DNA of 36,822 bases from Candidatus Doudnabacteria bacterium (GCA_019659055.1 JAIFWV010000004.1:1-36822), one strand, 5' to 3'. Shown: positions 1-9,642, counted from the first letter of the stretch. Program-made: numbers and translations. The notes: generated from the sequence alone by a model not told the origin.

Positions 1-565
1 GGGAGAGAAAGGGGATTACATACCCAAAAATCGTGTAATTACCATCGAGAGATTTGGTGTTGGGATTTTCCTAAACCACGATATAGAACTGGCTCCCATT
101 GGAATCGCCTTTGGCCGCAGTCGAGGCCATACCAATTGCCCCAAGCTTATGCGTGAGTTTGATTTCCGCCGGCACAGTGTAGCCGGGTCCTCCCGTACCT
201 GTGCCGAGAGGATCGCCGCCTTGGATGACAAAATGCGGGATCACGCGGTGGAATTTGAGGCCGTTATAAAAACCTTCGTTTGAAAGTTTAACAAAATTTT
301 CAACCGTCTTGGGAGCGGCGGTGTGGTCCAAGGTCACGACGATATTGCCCATGCTGGTTTCGATCGTTGCCACGGGATGATCAGAAACCGCAACCGGTGC
401 CGGTTCAGGAGTGGGAGTAGGGGTCGGGTTGGTAGTTTCGGACGTGTTGGATCCGGCGGTACTGGACGTGTCCTGGCTGACGGTATCGGTTTTGCTTTGT
501 CTCACCAAAAAATATCCTGCGCCGATAATGAGTGCCAAAACCAAAATGCCTAAAATTGTTTTCAT
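1..565 (-). pseudogene. Peptidyl-prolyl cis-trans isomerase (cyclophilin type), membrane anchored; interrupted by in-frame TAG and truncated by window edge
   Basis: N-terminal TM helix, TP-rich linker, then cyclophilin motifs ([38 protein letters not shown]). In the same frame after TAG (71-73) the homology continues as ENPNTKSLDGNYTIFGYVI to the edge. Confidence 0.85.
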
Positions 566-595
566 ATGAGTTTGATTAATGCCTATAAAGACTAC

Positions 596-2047
596 CTAAA
601 AACCTGAGGATTGTAAACCCCTCCGTTTGCGTCCATACCCGACCACGATGATCAGAGCCGCATAATAAATAAGCAGTCCGATGATATTGATATGCAAACC
701 AATGCTCGCATACGGAATGCGCGCGGTCAATTGCACAATTTCGATAATATACGAAAGCAGAATCCACAGCGGCCACGCCACAAGCGAAGCCAGCGCCGGC
801 CAGATAAACCCCAAAACCCCGGTGCCAAACCCCAAGGCCATTGTTGGCGGAACCATCTCGAGTACCAAAACATTTGTCAGCGGTGAAACCAGAGACAGCC
901 GATCAAAGTTATATAGCAAGATCGGCAAAGTAAAAATCTGAGCCGCCAAGGTGGCGGTAAATCCCCTGCTCACCCAATCGGGAATCCATTTGTGCCGCCA
1001 AGAAATGATTGGGGTGAGGTAAACCAGTCCGCACAGCGCGAGAAACGACAGCTGAAAGCCGACGTCGAAATGTAAAATTTTTGGGTTCAGCAAGACCATT
1101 GCTGCCCCAGTGAGCGCCATAGCATTGGTAATATTTTGCAACCGGCCGATGTTCAGAGCAATCAATCCCAAAGTACCAATGATCGCGGCACGGATAGCCG
1201 AAGCCGCGGCCCCGGTCAGGATCACAAACGCGATTATTAGCAAAAACGAAATCGAAGATGAGACTTTCTTTCCAAACCGCCTCAGCATCAAATCCAAGGC
1301 CCAGACAATAATGGTAATGTTGTAACCCGAAATCGCCACAATGTGCGAAGTGCCTGTGGTATTAAATTTATCGCTCAAGTCTTTAGGTATCGTGCGTTTT
1401 TCACCGACTAGGATTCCCCCAAGCAGGGCGTTTTGCGGCTCCGGCAGGACAGTTGTAAGATTCGTGATAAATTTGTGCTTGATGCTGAGCAGTTGGCTCT
1501 TGATCGGATTACCTCGATTCTGCGCTGAGACTTCGAAGTTTGGATAATACATTACGGCATGGATGCCATAACGGGACAAATAGTTGCGGTAATTAAAATC
1601 TTCAAAGACTGCCGGCTCCTGGATCTTGCCTGAAAGCTCCAACTCGTCACCATAATCAAAATTATGATTGGGATAAACTGAAACCAAAATTTTATCTTGG
1701 ATTTCTTGATCGTTGATTCTAATTTTACCCAGAGTAAGATAAATTTTATCATCCCGAATATCCGGCTCCTCAATAATCACTCCCGAAACTTTGAGGTTGG
1801 TATCGTAAAAAGGTGTAAGATTATTGACGAGTATGGCAGTCTGGAACCTCATCACCCCGGCAAGCAAGACTAACCCACAAACTCCCGCGATTCTGGCCAT
1901 CTTGGAATTCCACCACACGGAAATAAGGATAACAAAAAACACAGCCGCAATGACTGTGAAAATTTTCGGAATAAACGGCGCAATGAGTACGCCAAAGATA
2001 AAGCTCAAACAAACGAATAGAAAGATTTTGGATTTTGAAAAATTCAT
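596..2047 (-). CDS. comEC: ComEC/Rec2-family competence membrane protein
   Basis: ORF 596..2074; likely start MNFSKSKIFLF. Multiple TM segments and ComEC core (LLGGILVGEKRTIPKDLSDKFNTTGTSHIVAISGYNITII). Confidence 0.85.
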   Translation of the reverse strand: MNFSKSKIFLFVCLSFIFGVLIAPFIPKIFTVIAAVFFVILISVWWNSKMARIAGVCGLVLLAGVMRFQTAILVNNLTPFYDTNLKVSGVIIEEPDIRDDKIYLTLGKIRINDQEIQDKILVSVYPNHNFDYGDELELSGKIQEPAVFEDFNYRNYLSRYGIHAVMYYPNFEVSAQNRGNPIKSQLLSIKHKFITNLTTVLPEPQNALLGGILVGEKRTIPKDLSDKFNTTGTSHIVAISGYNITIIVWALDLMLRRFGKKVSSSISFLLIIAFVILTGAAASAIRAAIIGTLGLIALNIGRLQNITNAMALTGAAMVLLNPKILHFDVGFQLSFLALCGLVYLTPIISWRHKWIPDWVSRGFTATLAAQIFTLPILLYNFDRLSLVSPLTNVLVLEMVPPTMALGFGTGVLGFIWPALASLVAWPLWILLSYIIEIVQLTARIPYASIGLHINIIGLLIYYAALIIVVGYGRKRRGLQSSGF

Positions 2048-2167
2048 AACTTCACGAAGCGAGGCGCTTTGCAAATAGTAACCCGCACAGCACGACGGTG
2101 CGAGCGAGTAGGCCGAAAATTCAGCAGAATTTTACGGCTGGTACTTTTGCAAACCGCCGAGCTGACA

Positions 2168-3406
2168 TTACCAGAGCATAGATTTAACTTCGGTCACCAA
2201 ATTATCCAGGTCTACGGTAACCTGCTTCTTCTCCGCAAGATTTTTGAGATTCACAACGCGCTTTTTTGCTTCGTCCGGACCAAAAATTACCGCAACTTGC
2301 ATGTTCTTGCTCTCAGCATATTTGAATTGCTTATCGATTTTAGCTGTATCATAAATGAATTCTGTATCTATGCCGGCCGCACGCAAATTGGTAGTCATGT
2401 TCAAATAGTCTGCGGTGAGGTTTTTATCCAAATTAAATACAATAACCTCGGCCGCAGTCTGAGGAGAAATCTTGCCGGCATCCTGAAGTGCCGCAAACAA
2501 CCGATCCAGGCCAATCGAGCCGCCTACGGCAGGCATATCTTTGCCTGTAAATTTGCCGATGAGGTTGTCGTATCGACCCCCAGAGCCCACGCTCCCGAAG
2601 TCTGCCTTGCCCTTGAGGAAAAATTCAAAAATAATGCCAGTATAATAATCCAAGCCGCGCATGAGATATGGATCAAACTGAATGTTTATTACGCCGAACC
2701 CTTCCAGAAGATTTTGCATGCGGCTCTCGTATTCGGCATCCATCTCGCGAACCGCTTTCTCATAATTTTTAAGCAAAGATTCTTCGAATCCTTCTTCCTT
2801 GAGCGCTTCGGAAACCTTCTCCGCTCCTATCTTATCCATCTTGTCTAAGATCCTCATAAATTTCACGCGGGAAGTTTTGGGCACGTCTAATTGTTCGAGA
2901 GCCTTATCGATGAGAGTGCGATTGTTTATGCGCACAACCACCTCCCCGACTTCCAAACTCATGAAGGCTTGTGAGAGGGCTGCGATTACCTCGGCATCAG
3001 CAATCTCGGAGTCGGCACCTATAATATCGGCATCACATTGTGTGAATTCGCGGAAGCGGCCTTTCTGAGGATTATCTGCTCTCCAAACATTGGCCACTTG
3101 GTAGCGCTTGAACGGTTTGGGTAAATCCGGGTAATTGGCCACGACTCGCGCCAGAGGCACGGTCAGGTCGTAACGAAGCGCTACCTCGCGATCTCCAAGG
3201 TCCTTGAACTTATACATGAGTTTCTCATCTTCGCCAAGCTTGCCTTTGAAAAGTTCGTATTGCTCCAGCGCTGGTGTTTCGATCGGGGCAAATCCAAAAC
3301 GCTCAAAGATTTCAGAAATCTTAGAGATGATCTTTCGGCGAGCAATTTGCTCGCTGGGCAAATAGTCGCGGAAACCTTTGAGTAATTGGATATTGTTCTT
3401 GGACAT
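2168..3406 (-). CDS. hisS: Histidyl-tRNA synthetase (catalytically complete copy)
   Basis: Motif 2 (VWRADNPQKGRFREFTQCDADIIG), RGLDYYTGIIFEF, motif 3 (GGSIGLDRLFAAL), C-terminal anticodon-binding domain. Confidence 0.93.
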   Translation of the reverse strand: MSKNNIQLLKGFRDYLPSEQIARRKIISKISEIFERFGFAPIETPALEQYELFKGKLGEDEKLMYKFKDLGDREVALRYDLTVPLARVVANYPDLPKPFKRYQVANVWRADNPQKGRFREFTQCDADIIGADSEIADAEVIAALSQAFMSLEVGEVVVRINNRTLIDKALEQLDVPKTSRVKFMRILDKMDKIGAEKVSEALKEEGFEESLLKNYEKAVREMDAEYESRMQNLLEGFGVINIQFDPYLMRGLDYYTGIIFEFFLKGKADFGSVGSGGRYDNLIGKFTGKDMPAVGGSIGLDRLFAALQDAGKISPQTAAEVIVFNLDKNLTADYLNMTTNLRAAGIDTEFIYDTAKIDKQFKYAESKNMQVAVIFGPDEAKKRVVNLKNLAEKKQVTVDLDNLVTEVKSMLW

Positions 3407-3448
3407 GCGGGTATTTTAACATAAACCAGAGCATTAAAAAACCGCCCC

Positions 3449-3685
3449 TTAGGCGGACGGTTTGTCTATTTCCATAAATTTGTGTTTGCCGTGCATGCCG
3501 GATTTGATCCGGACATTACTCGGAGCTGTGTTAAAATAATCGGCGACCAATTCAATGACCGCATCGTTAGCTTGGTTATCTACCGGTGATGCGGTAACCC
3601 AGACGTTGTAAGTCTCGAGATCCACTTGCTCAATTTTCTCTTCGTGCGCCCGCGTCCTAACGTGGACTCGGATTATAAATGGCAT
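3449..3685 (-). CDS. DUF167/YggU-family small protein
   Basis: 78 aa; VWVTASPVDNQANDAVIELVADYF...VRIKSGMHGKHKFMEI resembles the YggU family. Confidence 0.7.
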   Translation of the reverse strand: MPFIIRVHVRTRAHEEKIEQVDLETYNVWVTASPVDNQANDAVIELVADYFNTAPSNVRIKSGMHGKHKFMEIDKPSA

Positions 3686-4175
3686 GTGATTTCCTTCTGG
3701 CCCATGCCTTTACTAATTCATAAGATCCAAAAAATATTCCTGTGTACATAAGGTCAGAGACCAGTGTCGGCTTGAGAAACGGTAAGGCGTTGGTATACGA
3801 CCTCACCTGCTCGGCCCAAGTATGGCCATATATCCCATCTGGCGAATAAAGATAAACGCAATTGGTGACTAGGAAAAATATTGCCGACGCGGCCAATGAT
3901 CCGGACACGACAGTAGCCACATTTTTCTTGCGCCGAATAAGCATCCCCACCAATCCAATCAGCAAGAACGAACCATAAACTATGGAGCGTTGCTGAAGAG
4001 AATCAAAACCGATAAAGAAATCCGAGATAAGCATGGCCATAAGCGGCACGAGCAAAGCCACGCGGCGATTGAGATAGACTCCCCCAAATAAGGCCAGTGC
4101 TCCTATCGGTGCAAAATTTGCCGCATGCGGCAAGACGCGCAGTAGAGCCCCAATCAAAATTATTATATATGCCAT
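3657..4175 (-). CDS. DUF6580-like integral membrane protein (putative transport protein, S-component-like)
   Basis: RVLPHAANFAPIGALALFGGVYLNRR...LISDFFIGFD; several TM helices; start lies 2 nt from the DUF4430 gene stop. Confidence 0.6.
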   Translation of the reverse strand: MAYIIILIGALLRVLPHAANFAPIGALALFGGVYLNRRVALLVPLMAMLISDFFIGFDSLQQRSIVYGSFLLIGLVGMLIRRKKNVATVVSGSLAASAIFFLVTNCVYLYSPDGIYGHTWAEQVRSYTNALPFLKPTLVSDLMYTGIFFGSYELVKAWARRKSHAIYNPSPR

Positions 4176-4176
4176 G

Positions 4177-4554
4177 TTATTCTATTTTATCTAATTTCCA
4201 TTCGATGTGTTCACCATTTTTGGTGATGTATTGGTCTGCGCCGCGGTCGGCAAGTTTGCCATCGACATAAAATCCCCAGTAATGACTCGAATCGGGTTTC
4301 ACGCCGTCGATGCCAATGATCATAGGACCATACGAAGTATCTTTGGTGTCCACTTGGTGGAAAACCTTAAGCAGGTCCAGCGCATTGCGGCCGTCCTGGC
4401 CATCGTAAGTCACTGAGCTTATCTGCTGATTGTTTTCTGTGGTTGTCGGGGCTGTTACCGGTTTGCGGGTAAAGGCATAGACGACCCCGATTGCCGCGAC
4501 AATTGCTACGATTATAAATATTTCGACTCTTTTGGCTCTCAAAAAGTTAGACAT
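4177..4554 (-). CDS. Membrane-anchored DUF4430 protein (transcobalamin C-terminal-like domain)
   Basis: N-terminal TM (FIIVAIVAAIGVVYAF), then RNALDLLKVFHQVDT..YGPMIIGIDGVKPDSSHYWGFYVDGKLADRGADQYITKNGEHIEWKL, the DUF4430/transcobalamin beta-domain pattern. Confidence 0.75.
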   Translation of the reverse strand: MSNFLRAKRVEIFIIVAIVAAIGVVYAFTRKPVTAPTTTENNQQISSVTYDGQDGRNALDLLKVFHQVDTKDTSYGPMIIGIDGVKPDSSHYWGFYVDGKLADRGADQYITKNGEHIEWKLDKIE

Positions 4555-4590
4555 ATAGCTTTCGGTTAAACGCCTTGATATATTACCAGA

Positions 4591-5187
4591 TTATTTATTT
4601 TTGGCAATCGTGCTTTCAGCTTCGAAAGTTTGAGGTGTAATTCGCGGCAGATTGTGGTCATCGCAGTATTCGTGGAATAAAGAAGTATAATCGCGGTTGA
4701 TGCCAGAATTGATATCCAGATTTAATTTATTTACCATTTTTTCGACATCTGCTTTATCGCCTTCTATTTCTATAAACTCACCGATGAATGGCAATTTATG
4801 AAACTCCAAAATCATTTCTTGTAATCGGATTTTCCTCACGTACTTTTCTTTAATGCGGTAAGGCACAAATTCGAGCTTCTGAATTATTTCATCCATTGCT
4901 TTTGCGTCGGTCACGTACGTTTCAATCTCAGTCCTAACTAGAAAATGATCTTGATCACTTCCTTGATTTTTTTCTTTATAAGTTAGAAGGTTTCCAAAAG
5001 GTGCGGTTCTCAATCTTAAAACTTTAAAAGCGTCAAAAAAACCCTTCCCATCATCATACATAACGTCGTGTTCTAGGCCTTCCTTCTCTTTTAATTCTTC
5101 CCCGCCAAAAGACAAAGCTCTTTCATATAAAGCTTCTGGGTCATCTAGCTTTATTTTGATTTCAATTTCTTGGTTATCTTTATTCAT
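4591..5187 (-). CDS. CYTH-domain protein (class IV adenylate cyclase / CyaB-like)
   Basis: N-terminal EIEIKIKL, LRLRTAPFGNLLTYKEK, REK-rich CYTH pattern. Confidence 0.75.
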   Translation of the reverse strand: MNKDNQEIEIKIKLDDPEALYERALSFGGEELKEKEGLEHDVMYDDGKGFFDAFKVLRLRTAPFGNLLTYKEKNQGSDQDHFLVRTEIETYVTDAKAMDEIIQKLEFVPYRIKEKYVRKIRLQEMILEFHKLPFIGEFIEIEGDKADVEKMVNKLNLDINSGINRDYTSLFHEYCDDHNLPRITPQTFEAESTIAKNK

Positions 5188-5221
5188 AAAATGCTCTTAC
5201 TTTGCTCTGAGCAAATACTGT

Positions 5222-5250
5222 GTCATTCCCGCGGAAGCGGGAATCCAGAG
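5222..5250. repeat. Palindromic repeat abutting the GIY-YIG stop codon
   Basis: GTCATTCCCGCGGAAGCGGGAATCCAGAG; arms TTCCCGC/GCGGGAA. Confidence 0.75.
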
Positions 5251-5538
5251 CTAAAGCAAATCAGTGTATAAATCTTTCCAAGTAGGGTTAGATTTTTCAA
5301 TTAATGCTAGTTTCCATTTTCTATTCCACTTCTTAAGTTGTTTCTCTCTTAAAATAGCACTTTCAACTTCCGAAGTCTCTTCAAAATAAACTAATCTATC
5401 TACATTGTACTTCTGTGTGAATCCTTTCACCAATTTTTGCTTATGTTGATGTACGCGTCTAATTAAATCACCTGTAACTCCTATATACAAGGTGCCATTC
5501 TTGTCACTTGCTAAAATGTACACAAAATAAGATTTCAT
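5251..5538 (-). CDS. GIY-YIG single-domain nuclease
   Basis: MKSYFVYILASDKNGTLYIGVTGDLIRRVHQHK...VYFEETSEVESAILREKQLKKWNRKWKLALIE. Confidence 0.92.
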   Translation of the reverse strand: MKSYFVYILASDKNGTLYIGVTGDLIRRVHQHKQKLVKGFTQKYNVDRLVYFEETSEVESAILREKQLKKWNRKWKLALIEKSNPTWKDLYTDLL

Positions 5539-5540
5539 AT

Positions 5541-5570
5541 GTCTGGATCCCCGATCAGGTCGGGGATGAC
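5541..5570. repeat. Palindromic repeat immediately 5' of the GIY-YIG gene, inverted relative to 5222-5250
   Basis: GTCTGGATCCCCGATCAGGTCGGGGATGAC; ends (TCTGGAT, ATGAC) mirror the other copy (GTCAT, ATCCAGA). Confidence 0.75.
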
Positions 5571-5580
5571 AGCTCCGCTG

Positions 5581-6108
5581 TCAGTAATCAATGCCGCGCT
5601 GGGCGGTGATGCCCTGGTAGTATGGGTGCTTGATCATTTTCATTTCCGTGACCAAGTCCGCTTTCTCGATGATTTTTTTCCAACGCTTGTGGCCGGTCAT
5701 ACAGAGGTGAACTTCGTTAGGCTTGGCATCCATGATCTCGAGAATATCGTCTTCGGTGAGGAGTTTGGACTCCACAGCCGATAACGCCTCGTCGAGCACC
5801 ACCAGGTTGTATTTCTTGGACTTTAGATCTTTGATAGATTCAGCTTTGGCATTCTGCGCGGCCGCAATATGCTCAGATATATCTTTGCGGTCGCCCAAAA
5901 TTCCCACAAAGCCTCTTCCCATAAGTTTGACTTCGACCCCAAGCTTTGCGAGCGCTTCGCGCTCGCCCGAGGGCCAGTCCCCTTTGACAAACTGCAAGTA
6001 CAAAACCTTAAACCCGGTTCCGGCTGCCCGGCACGCCAGGCCTGCCGCGGCTGAGGTTTTGCCTTTGCCGTCGCCGATATAGACAATTGTCAGCCCCTGT
6101 TTTTCCAT
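5581..6108 (-). CDS. cobO: Cob(I)yrinic acid a,c-diamide adenosyltransferase (CobO/BtuR type)
   Basis: VYIGDGKGKTSAAAGLACRAAG P-loop; LVVLDEALSAVESKLL; GHKRWKKIIEKADLVTEMKMIKHPYYQGITAQRGIDY. Confidence 0.92.
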   Translation of the reverse strand: MEKQGLTIVYIGDGKGKTSAAAGLACRAAGTGFKVLYLQFVKGDWPSGEREALAKLGVEVKLMGRGFVGILGDRKDISEHIAAAQNAKAESIKDLKSKKYNLVVLDEALSAVESKLLTEDDILEIMDAKPNEVHLCMTGHKRWKKIIEKADLVTEMKMIKHPYYQGITAQRGIDY

Positions 6109-6159
6109 ATTGCTTATGTTTCTAATTTAAGATAAACTGATGTGTCCAAGGAGGAATTA

Positions 6160-6594
6160 GTGAGGATTTCAACCTTTGATTTCGATGAACTAAAAAGGCT
6201 TGGAGTGATCGGGCCTTATCCGGACAGTGACTATGCCGTCCAATGGCTGCTGGGGTATCTCAAACGCGGCATCCATGATTACGGTTCAAGTCCAGCCGAG
6301 AGAGTAAAAAAATTCAATTTACTCCAACAGATGGCAGTCGGACAGACTGTCCTGAAACTGAAGGCTTCCACCAGCAGTCGGCCAATGCGAGCCGGTATCC
6401 TGCTTTATTTCACCGGCCGGCCAGAACTGAACGAGATGGCAGAAGAAATTTCCGATTGCCCGTTTCTTGCCAAGATCAAGTGGAATAAAAACTTGGTTTC
6501 CGGCAAAATCGCCAACGACGCCTATTACGTGCGAATTGATCAACTGGTTTTGGAAAAAACTATGCAACCCCTTTGGCCTATTAAGTCCCTTTGA
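6160..6594 (+). CDS. Hypothetical protein
   Basis: ORF 6142..6594; AAGGAGG Shine-Dalgarno favours GTG start at 6160; followed by intrinsic terminator. Confidence 0.6.
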   Translation: MRISTFDFDELKRLGVIGPYPDSDYAVQWLLGYLKRGIHDYGSSPAERVKKFNLLQQMAVGQTVLKLKASTSSRPMRAGILLYFTGRPELNEMAEEISDCPFLAKIKWNKNLVSGKIANDAYYVRIDQLVLEKTMQPLWPIKSL

Positions 6595-6610
6595 CTTAGT
6601 AGGCTTTTTT
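6576..6610 (+). terminator. Intrinsic terminator overlapping the stop of the 6160 gene
   Basis: GCCTATTAAGTC-cctttt-region-GACTTAGTAGGC followed by TTTTTT. Confidence 0.85.
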
Positions 6611-6619
6611 ATATACAAA

Positions 6620-6650
6620 GGCGGCAGTCCGCCAACTGGCGGACGCCGCC
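6620..6650 (-). terminator. GC-rich hairpin, probable minus-strand terminator/repeat
   Basis: GGCGGC-a-GTCCGCC-aact-GGCGGAC-GCCGCC with TTTGTATAT beyond on the minus strand. Confidence 0.6.
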
Positions 6651-6656
6651 TTAAAC

Positions 6657-6887
6657 TTAATCTTTCGCTATAGTTTTCTGTTCCTGAAGATAAGCCAGTT
6701 TTTCTTTGAGCTTGGCAATACTGCGGTCGAGAGCGGCGATGTCGGCTGAGGTCATGCCGGGGTCGAGCTTGGCTTTCTCTAAACCCGCAATCCGTCCCGG
6801 CAAGTCGTCGCCTGGTCCATTTTTGGGCTGGCCGTCTTCCCGCTTAAACCCTCGCGGTGCTTGTTTATTGCTTTTATCTGAATCCAT
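6657..6887 (-). CDS. Small coiled-coil hypothetical protein
   Basis: C-terminal part of ORF 6657..7067 starting MDSDKSNKQAPRGF; IAALDRSIAKLKEKLAYLQEQK. Confidence 0.5.
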   Translation of the reverse strand: MDSDKSNKQAPRGFKREDGQPKNGPGDDLPGRIAGLEKAKLDPGMTSADIAALDRSIAKLKEKLAYLQEQKTIAKD

Positions 6888-7059
6888 ATTCCATATTCTT
6901 TCTCTCTCCCAAGAGTAAATGTGATTAGCGAGCCGGTGGCCGTCTGAAAACAATCTCGGAGCCAAACCGCTTAGTGCCCTGCGGGTTTGGCGAGAGCTTA
7001 GGCACAAATATGCGATCAGCAAATTTGATGCCGTGTTTTCAAAGGCTATCGGCGAGCGA

Positions 7060-9642
7060 TCATCCACATTTACTAAACCCGCAATTATTGCATTTCATAC
7101 AACCTTCGGCCATCACAAGCATGCTCGAGCAGTCGGGACAAGCCGGCGCATGGCCCAAGTTGGCCACGGAATCACGGCTCGAGGAGGTGCTCACAGTCTT
7201 CTGAGCCACAAACAGTCCGGCTGAGGCTTCGGGCTGGCTGGTAACTGTCTGAAACACTGGTTGTTGCTGGAGTTTAGGCGCTTCCGTTTTGGGAAATTCG
7301 AGTTTGAGTTCGGTCTGGCCGCGCTTGAGATGATTTTCCAAGACATTGGCTATGGCATCAGGTAGAGACAAGATGCGCTCGCCGTTGTGGAAGACCGGGT
7401 CCGGACCGCGGATGCCTTTGATCTGGTCAATGACATCGGTAATCGAAACTCCGGAACGCAGAGCCAGAGAAATCATGCGGCAGATGGCTTCGGTCTGAGC
7501 GCCAAAGAATCCGCCGGCTTTGCCGAGCTGAGAAAAAACTTCAAACGGACCGAATTGATCTTCGTTTATAGTCACATAAAGATTACCGTAGGCAGTAGTA
7601 ACTTTGTAGGTCGAACCCTGCATGACGTCCGGACGCTTGCGCGGGGAGATATGATGAGCCATCTGCGGCGCCGGCGGAATTTCCGGATGAAGTGGCTCTT
7701 GATTTGGCATAGGGGTAGGTGTTGGCATTGGAGCCGGGGTTGGCGGAGCCGGCTGTGGCCCTTCCTGAGCTTTCACTTCGCCTGGATTAATGGTTTTGCC
7801 ATCAGCAGTCATGTTTTTATTGATATTGAGGACCTGCAATTCCCGCGAACCGTCGCGGTAAACCGTACAGCCTTTGCATCCCATCTGCCAAGCGAGAATG
7901 TAGCCTTTGATGACATCCTCTTGCGTGGCTGAGTATGGGAAATTGATAGTTTTGGAAATAGAATTGTCGACCCACTTCTGGAATGCGGCCTGAGTGCGGA
8001 TGTGCGACTCAGCCGAAATATCCATAGAGACGCGGTAGGTGGTTTTGATGTCTTCAGGCAAACCCAAAATATTGGCCAGTGTCCCCTCTTGAGTGATCTG
8101 GTTCATAAGCTCTTCGGTGTACAAACCGCGGTCTTTGAGTTCTTTCTCCAGATATTGGTTGACATACAAATACTTCTGACGGTCTTTGTCCTGCTTGGTG
8201 TAGGCCAAGGCAAAATTCGGTTCACAGCCCGAGGCTGTGTCAAAGAACATAGAAATCGACCCGGTCGGGGCCACGGTCGTAACCATGGTGTTGCGCATGG
8301 GGATGCCTAATTTTTTGTAGATAGAAAGATCATAGAGCGGGAACACGCCTTTTTCTTTGGCCAAGTCCTGCGAAGTCTTATGCGCTTCTTCCTGGATAGT
8401 GCGCATCACAGATTCGGCCATAGCAAAGCCTTCCTGAGTATCGTAGCCAATGTGCAATTGGTAGAGCATGTCGGCAAAGCCCATGATCCCCAGTCCCAAA
8501 CGGCGGGAGTTGCGGGACATATCGTCCACGGCCTTCACCGGGAAGTTGGTCGAGTCGACGACATTATCCAAAAGCCTGGTCGCCGTGCGGGTCACAAAGC
8601 GCAAGCGTTCATAATCCACTGTCCCGTCTTTCACAAAGGCGGCGAGGTTGATTGAACCCAAGTTACAGACATCATAGTGATGCAAAAATTGTTCGCCGCA
8701 AGGATTGCAGGCATCGATTTCGCCAAGCTCCGGCAGAGGATTGGTTTTGTTGACGACATCGAGGAAGACCACGCCGGGTTCGCCGTTGCGCCAGGCGCCA
8801 TAGGTAACCTCATCCATCATTTCTTTGGCGGTAATGTCGAGCTCTTCGATGTTGGTTATAAGACCGTGGGAGTCGCGGGTAATCCGGCGGGGCTTCATGG
8901 GCTCGCCGTCGAATTTGCAGATCCAGGGCTCGTTGGGCCGGTTGATCACGGCGTCCATGAACTCATCGGTAATGCCGACAGAGATGTTGAAATTGCGGAT
9001 ATCACCTTCGACCTTCTTGCAGTGGATGAAGTCGAGGATGTCCGGATGATCGACGCGCAAAATGGCCATATTGGCTCCGTGGCGGCCCTGCTGTTTGATC
9101 ACCCCAAAGGCTTGGTTATATACTTGCAAAAAAGAAATTGGACCGGAAGCCATACCCTGTGATTTTTTGACTATGGCGCCAGCCGGGCGAAGGTGTGTAA
9201 ACGAAAAACCCAAACCCGAGCCGGCTTTCTGAAGCTGGGCAGCATCTTTGAGGGTTTGGAATATGCCTTCCATGGAATCTTTGATCGGCAAGACGATACA
9301 GTTGGCCACCACCGGAGTCGGAGCACCAGCATTGGTAATAGTCCGGCCGGCGGGGGTGAATTCCTTGTTGGCCATGATATAAAAGAAATCGCGTTCTATC
9401 TGCTCAATGTCGTAGGCAGATTTGCCGTAAGTTTTCTCGACATCGGCTAAGGCATGGGCAATACGATGCAGCATTTGAGCCGGATTCTCCAAAATATTTC
9501 CCTGCTCATCGCGCAAAAGGTAGCGTTTTTTCATCATTCTTTGCGCATTCTCGGAAAAAGACTTATTTATCCGGTCTTCCTCCTCAGGGCTTAGGAGCCT
9601 GTGCTGTTGAATTACTTCGTACTGCAGTTTGTTGCCTTCCAT
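7060..9642 (-). CDS. nrdJ: Adenosylcobalamin-dependent (class II) ribonucleoside-diphosphate reductase
   Basis: NCIVLPIKDSMEGIFQTLKDAAQLQKAGSGLGFSFTHLRP; NPCGEQFL; APTGSISMFFDTASGCEPNFAL; MGCKGCTVYRDGSRE; Cys-rich C-terminus CPDCSS..CMKCNNCGFSKCG. Confidence 0.95.
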   Translation of the reverse strand: MEGNKLQYEVIQQHRLLSPEEEDRINKSFSENAQRMMKKRYLLRDEQGNILENPAQMLHRIAHALADVEKTYGKSAYDIEQIERDFFYIMANKEFTPAGRTITNAGAPTPVVANCIVLPIKDSMEGIFQTLKDAAQLQKAGSGLGFSFTHLRPAGAIVKKSQGMASGPISFLQVYNQAFGVIKQQGRHGANMAILRVDHPDILDFIHCKKVEGDIRNFNISVGITDEFMDAVINRPNEPWICKFDGEPMKPRRITRDSHGLITNIEELDITAKEMMDEVTYGAWRNGEPGVVFLDVVNKTNPLPELGEIDACNPCGEQFLHHYDVCNLGSINLAAFVKDGTVDYERLRFVTRTATRLLDNVVDSTNFPVKAVDDMSRNSRRLGLGIMGFADMLYQLHIGYDTQEGFAMAESVMRTIQEEAHKTSQDLAKEKGVFPLYDLSIYKKLGIPMRNTMVTTVAPTGSISMFFDTASGCEPNFALAYTKQDKDRQKYLYVNQYLEKELKDRGLYTEELMNQITQEGTLANILGLPEDIKTTYRVSMDISAESHIRTQAAFQKWVDNSISKTINFPYSATQEDVIKGYILAWQMGCKGCTVYRDGSRELQVLNINKNMTADGKTINPGEVKAQEGPQPAPPTPAPMPTPTPMPNQEPLHPEIPPAPQMAHHISPRKRPDVMQGSTYKVTTAYGNLYVTINEDQFGPFEVFSQLGKAGGFFGAQTEAICRMISLALRSGVSITDVIDQIKGIRGPDPVFHNGERILSLPDAIANVLENHLKRGQTELKLEFPKTEAPKLQQQPVFQTVTSQPEASAGLFVAQKTVSTSSSRDSVANLGHAPACPDCSSMLVMAEGCMKCNNCGFSKCG

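Noticed and set aside
2069-2848. 259-aa plus-strand ORF opposite hisS
   Set aside because: Antisense shadow of a confidently assigned hisS; no domain recognised. Similar shadow ORFs opposite nrdJ, ftsZ, purB, topA, der and dus were ignored.
3485-3520. CCGGATTTGATCCGG palindrome in the YggU gene
   Set aside because: Short, in a conserved coding segment and lacking the flanks of the 5222/5541 repeats.
7640-7790. Pro-rich stretch in NrdJ (PAPPTPAPMPTPTPMPNQEP)
   Set aside because: Likely a flexible linker before the C-terminal region; no independent signal.
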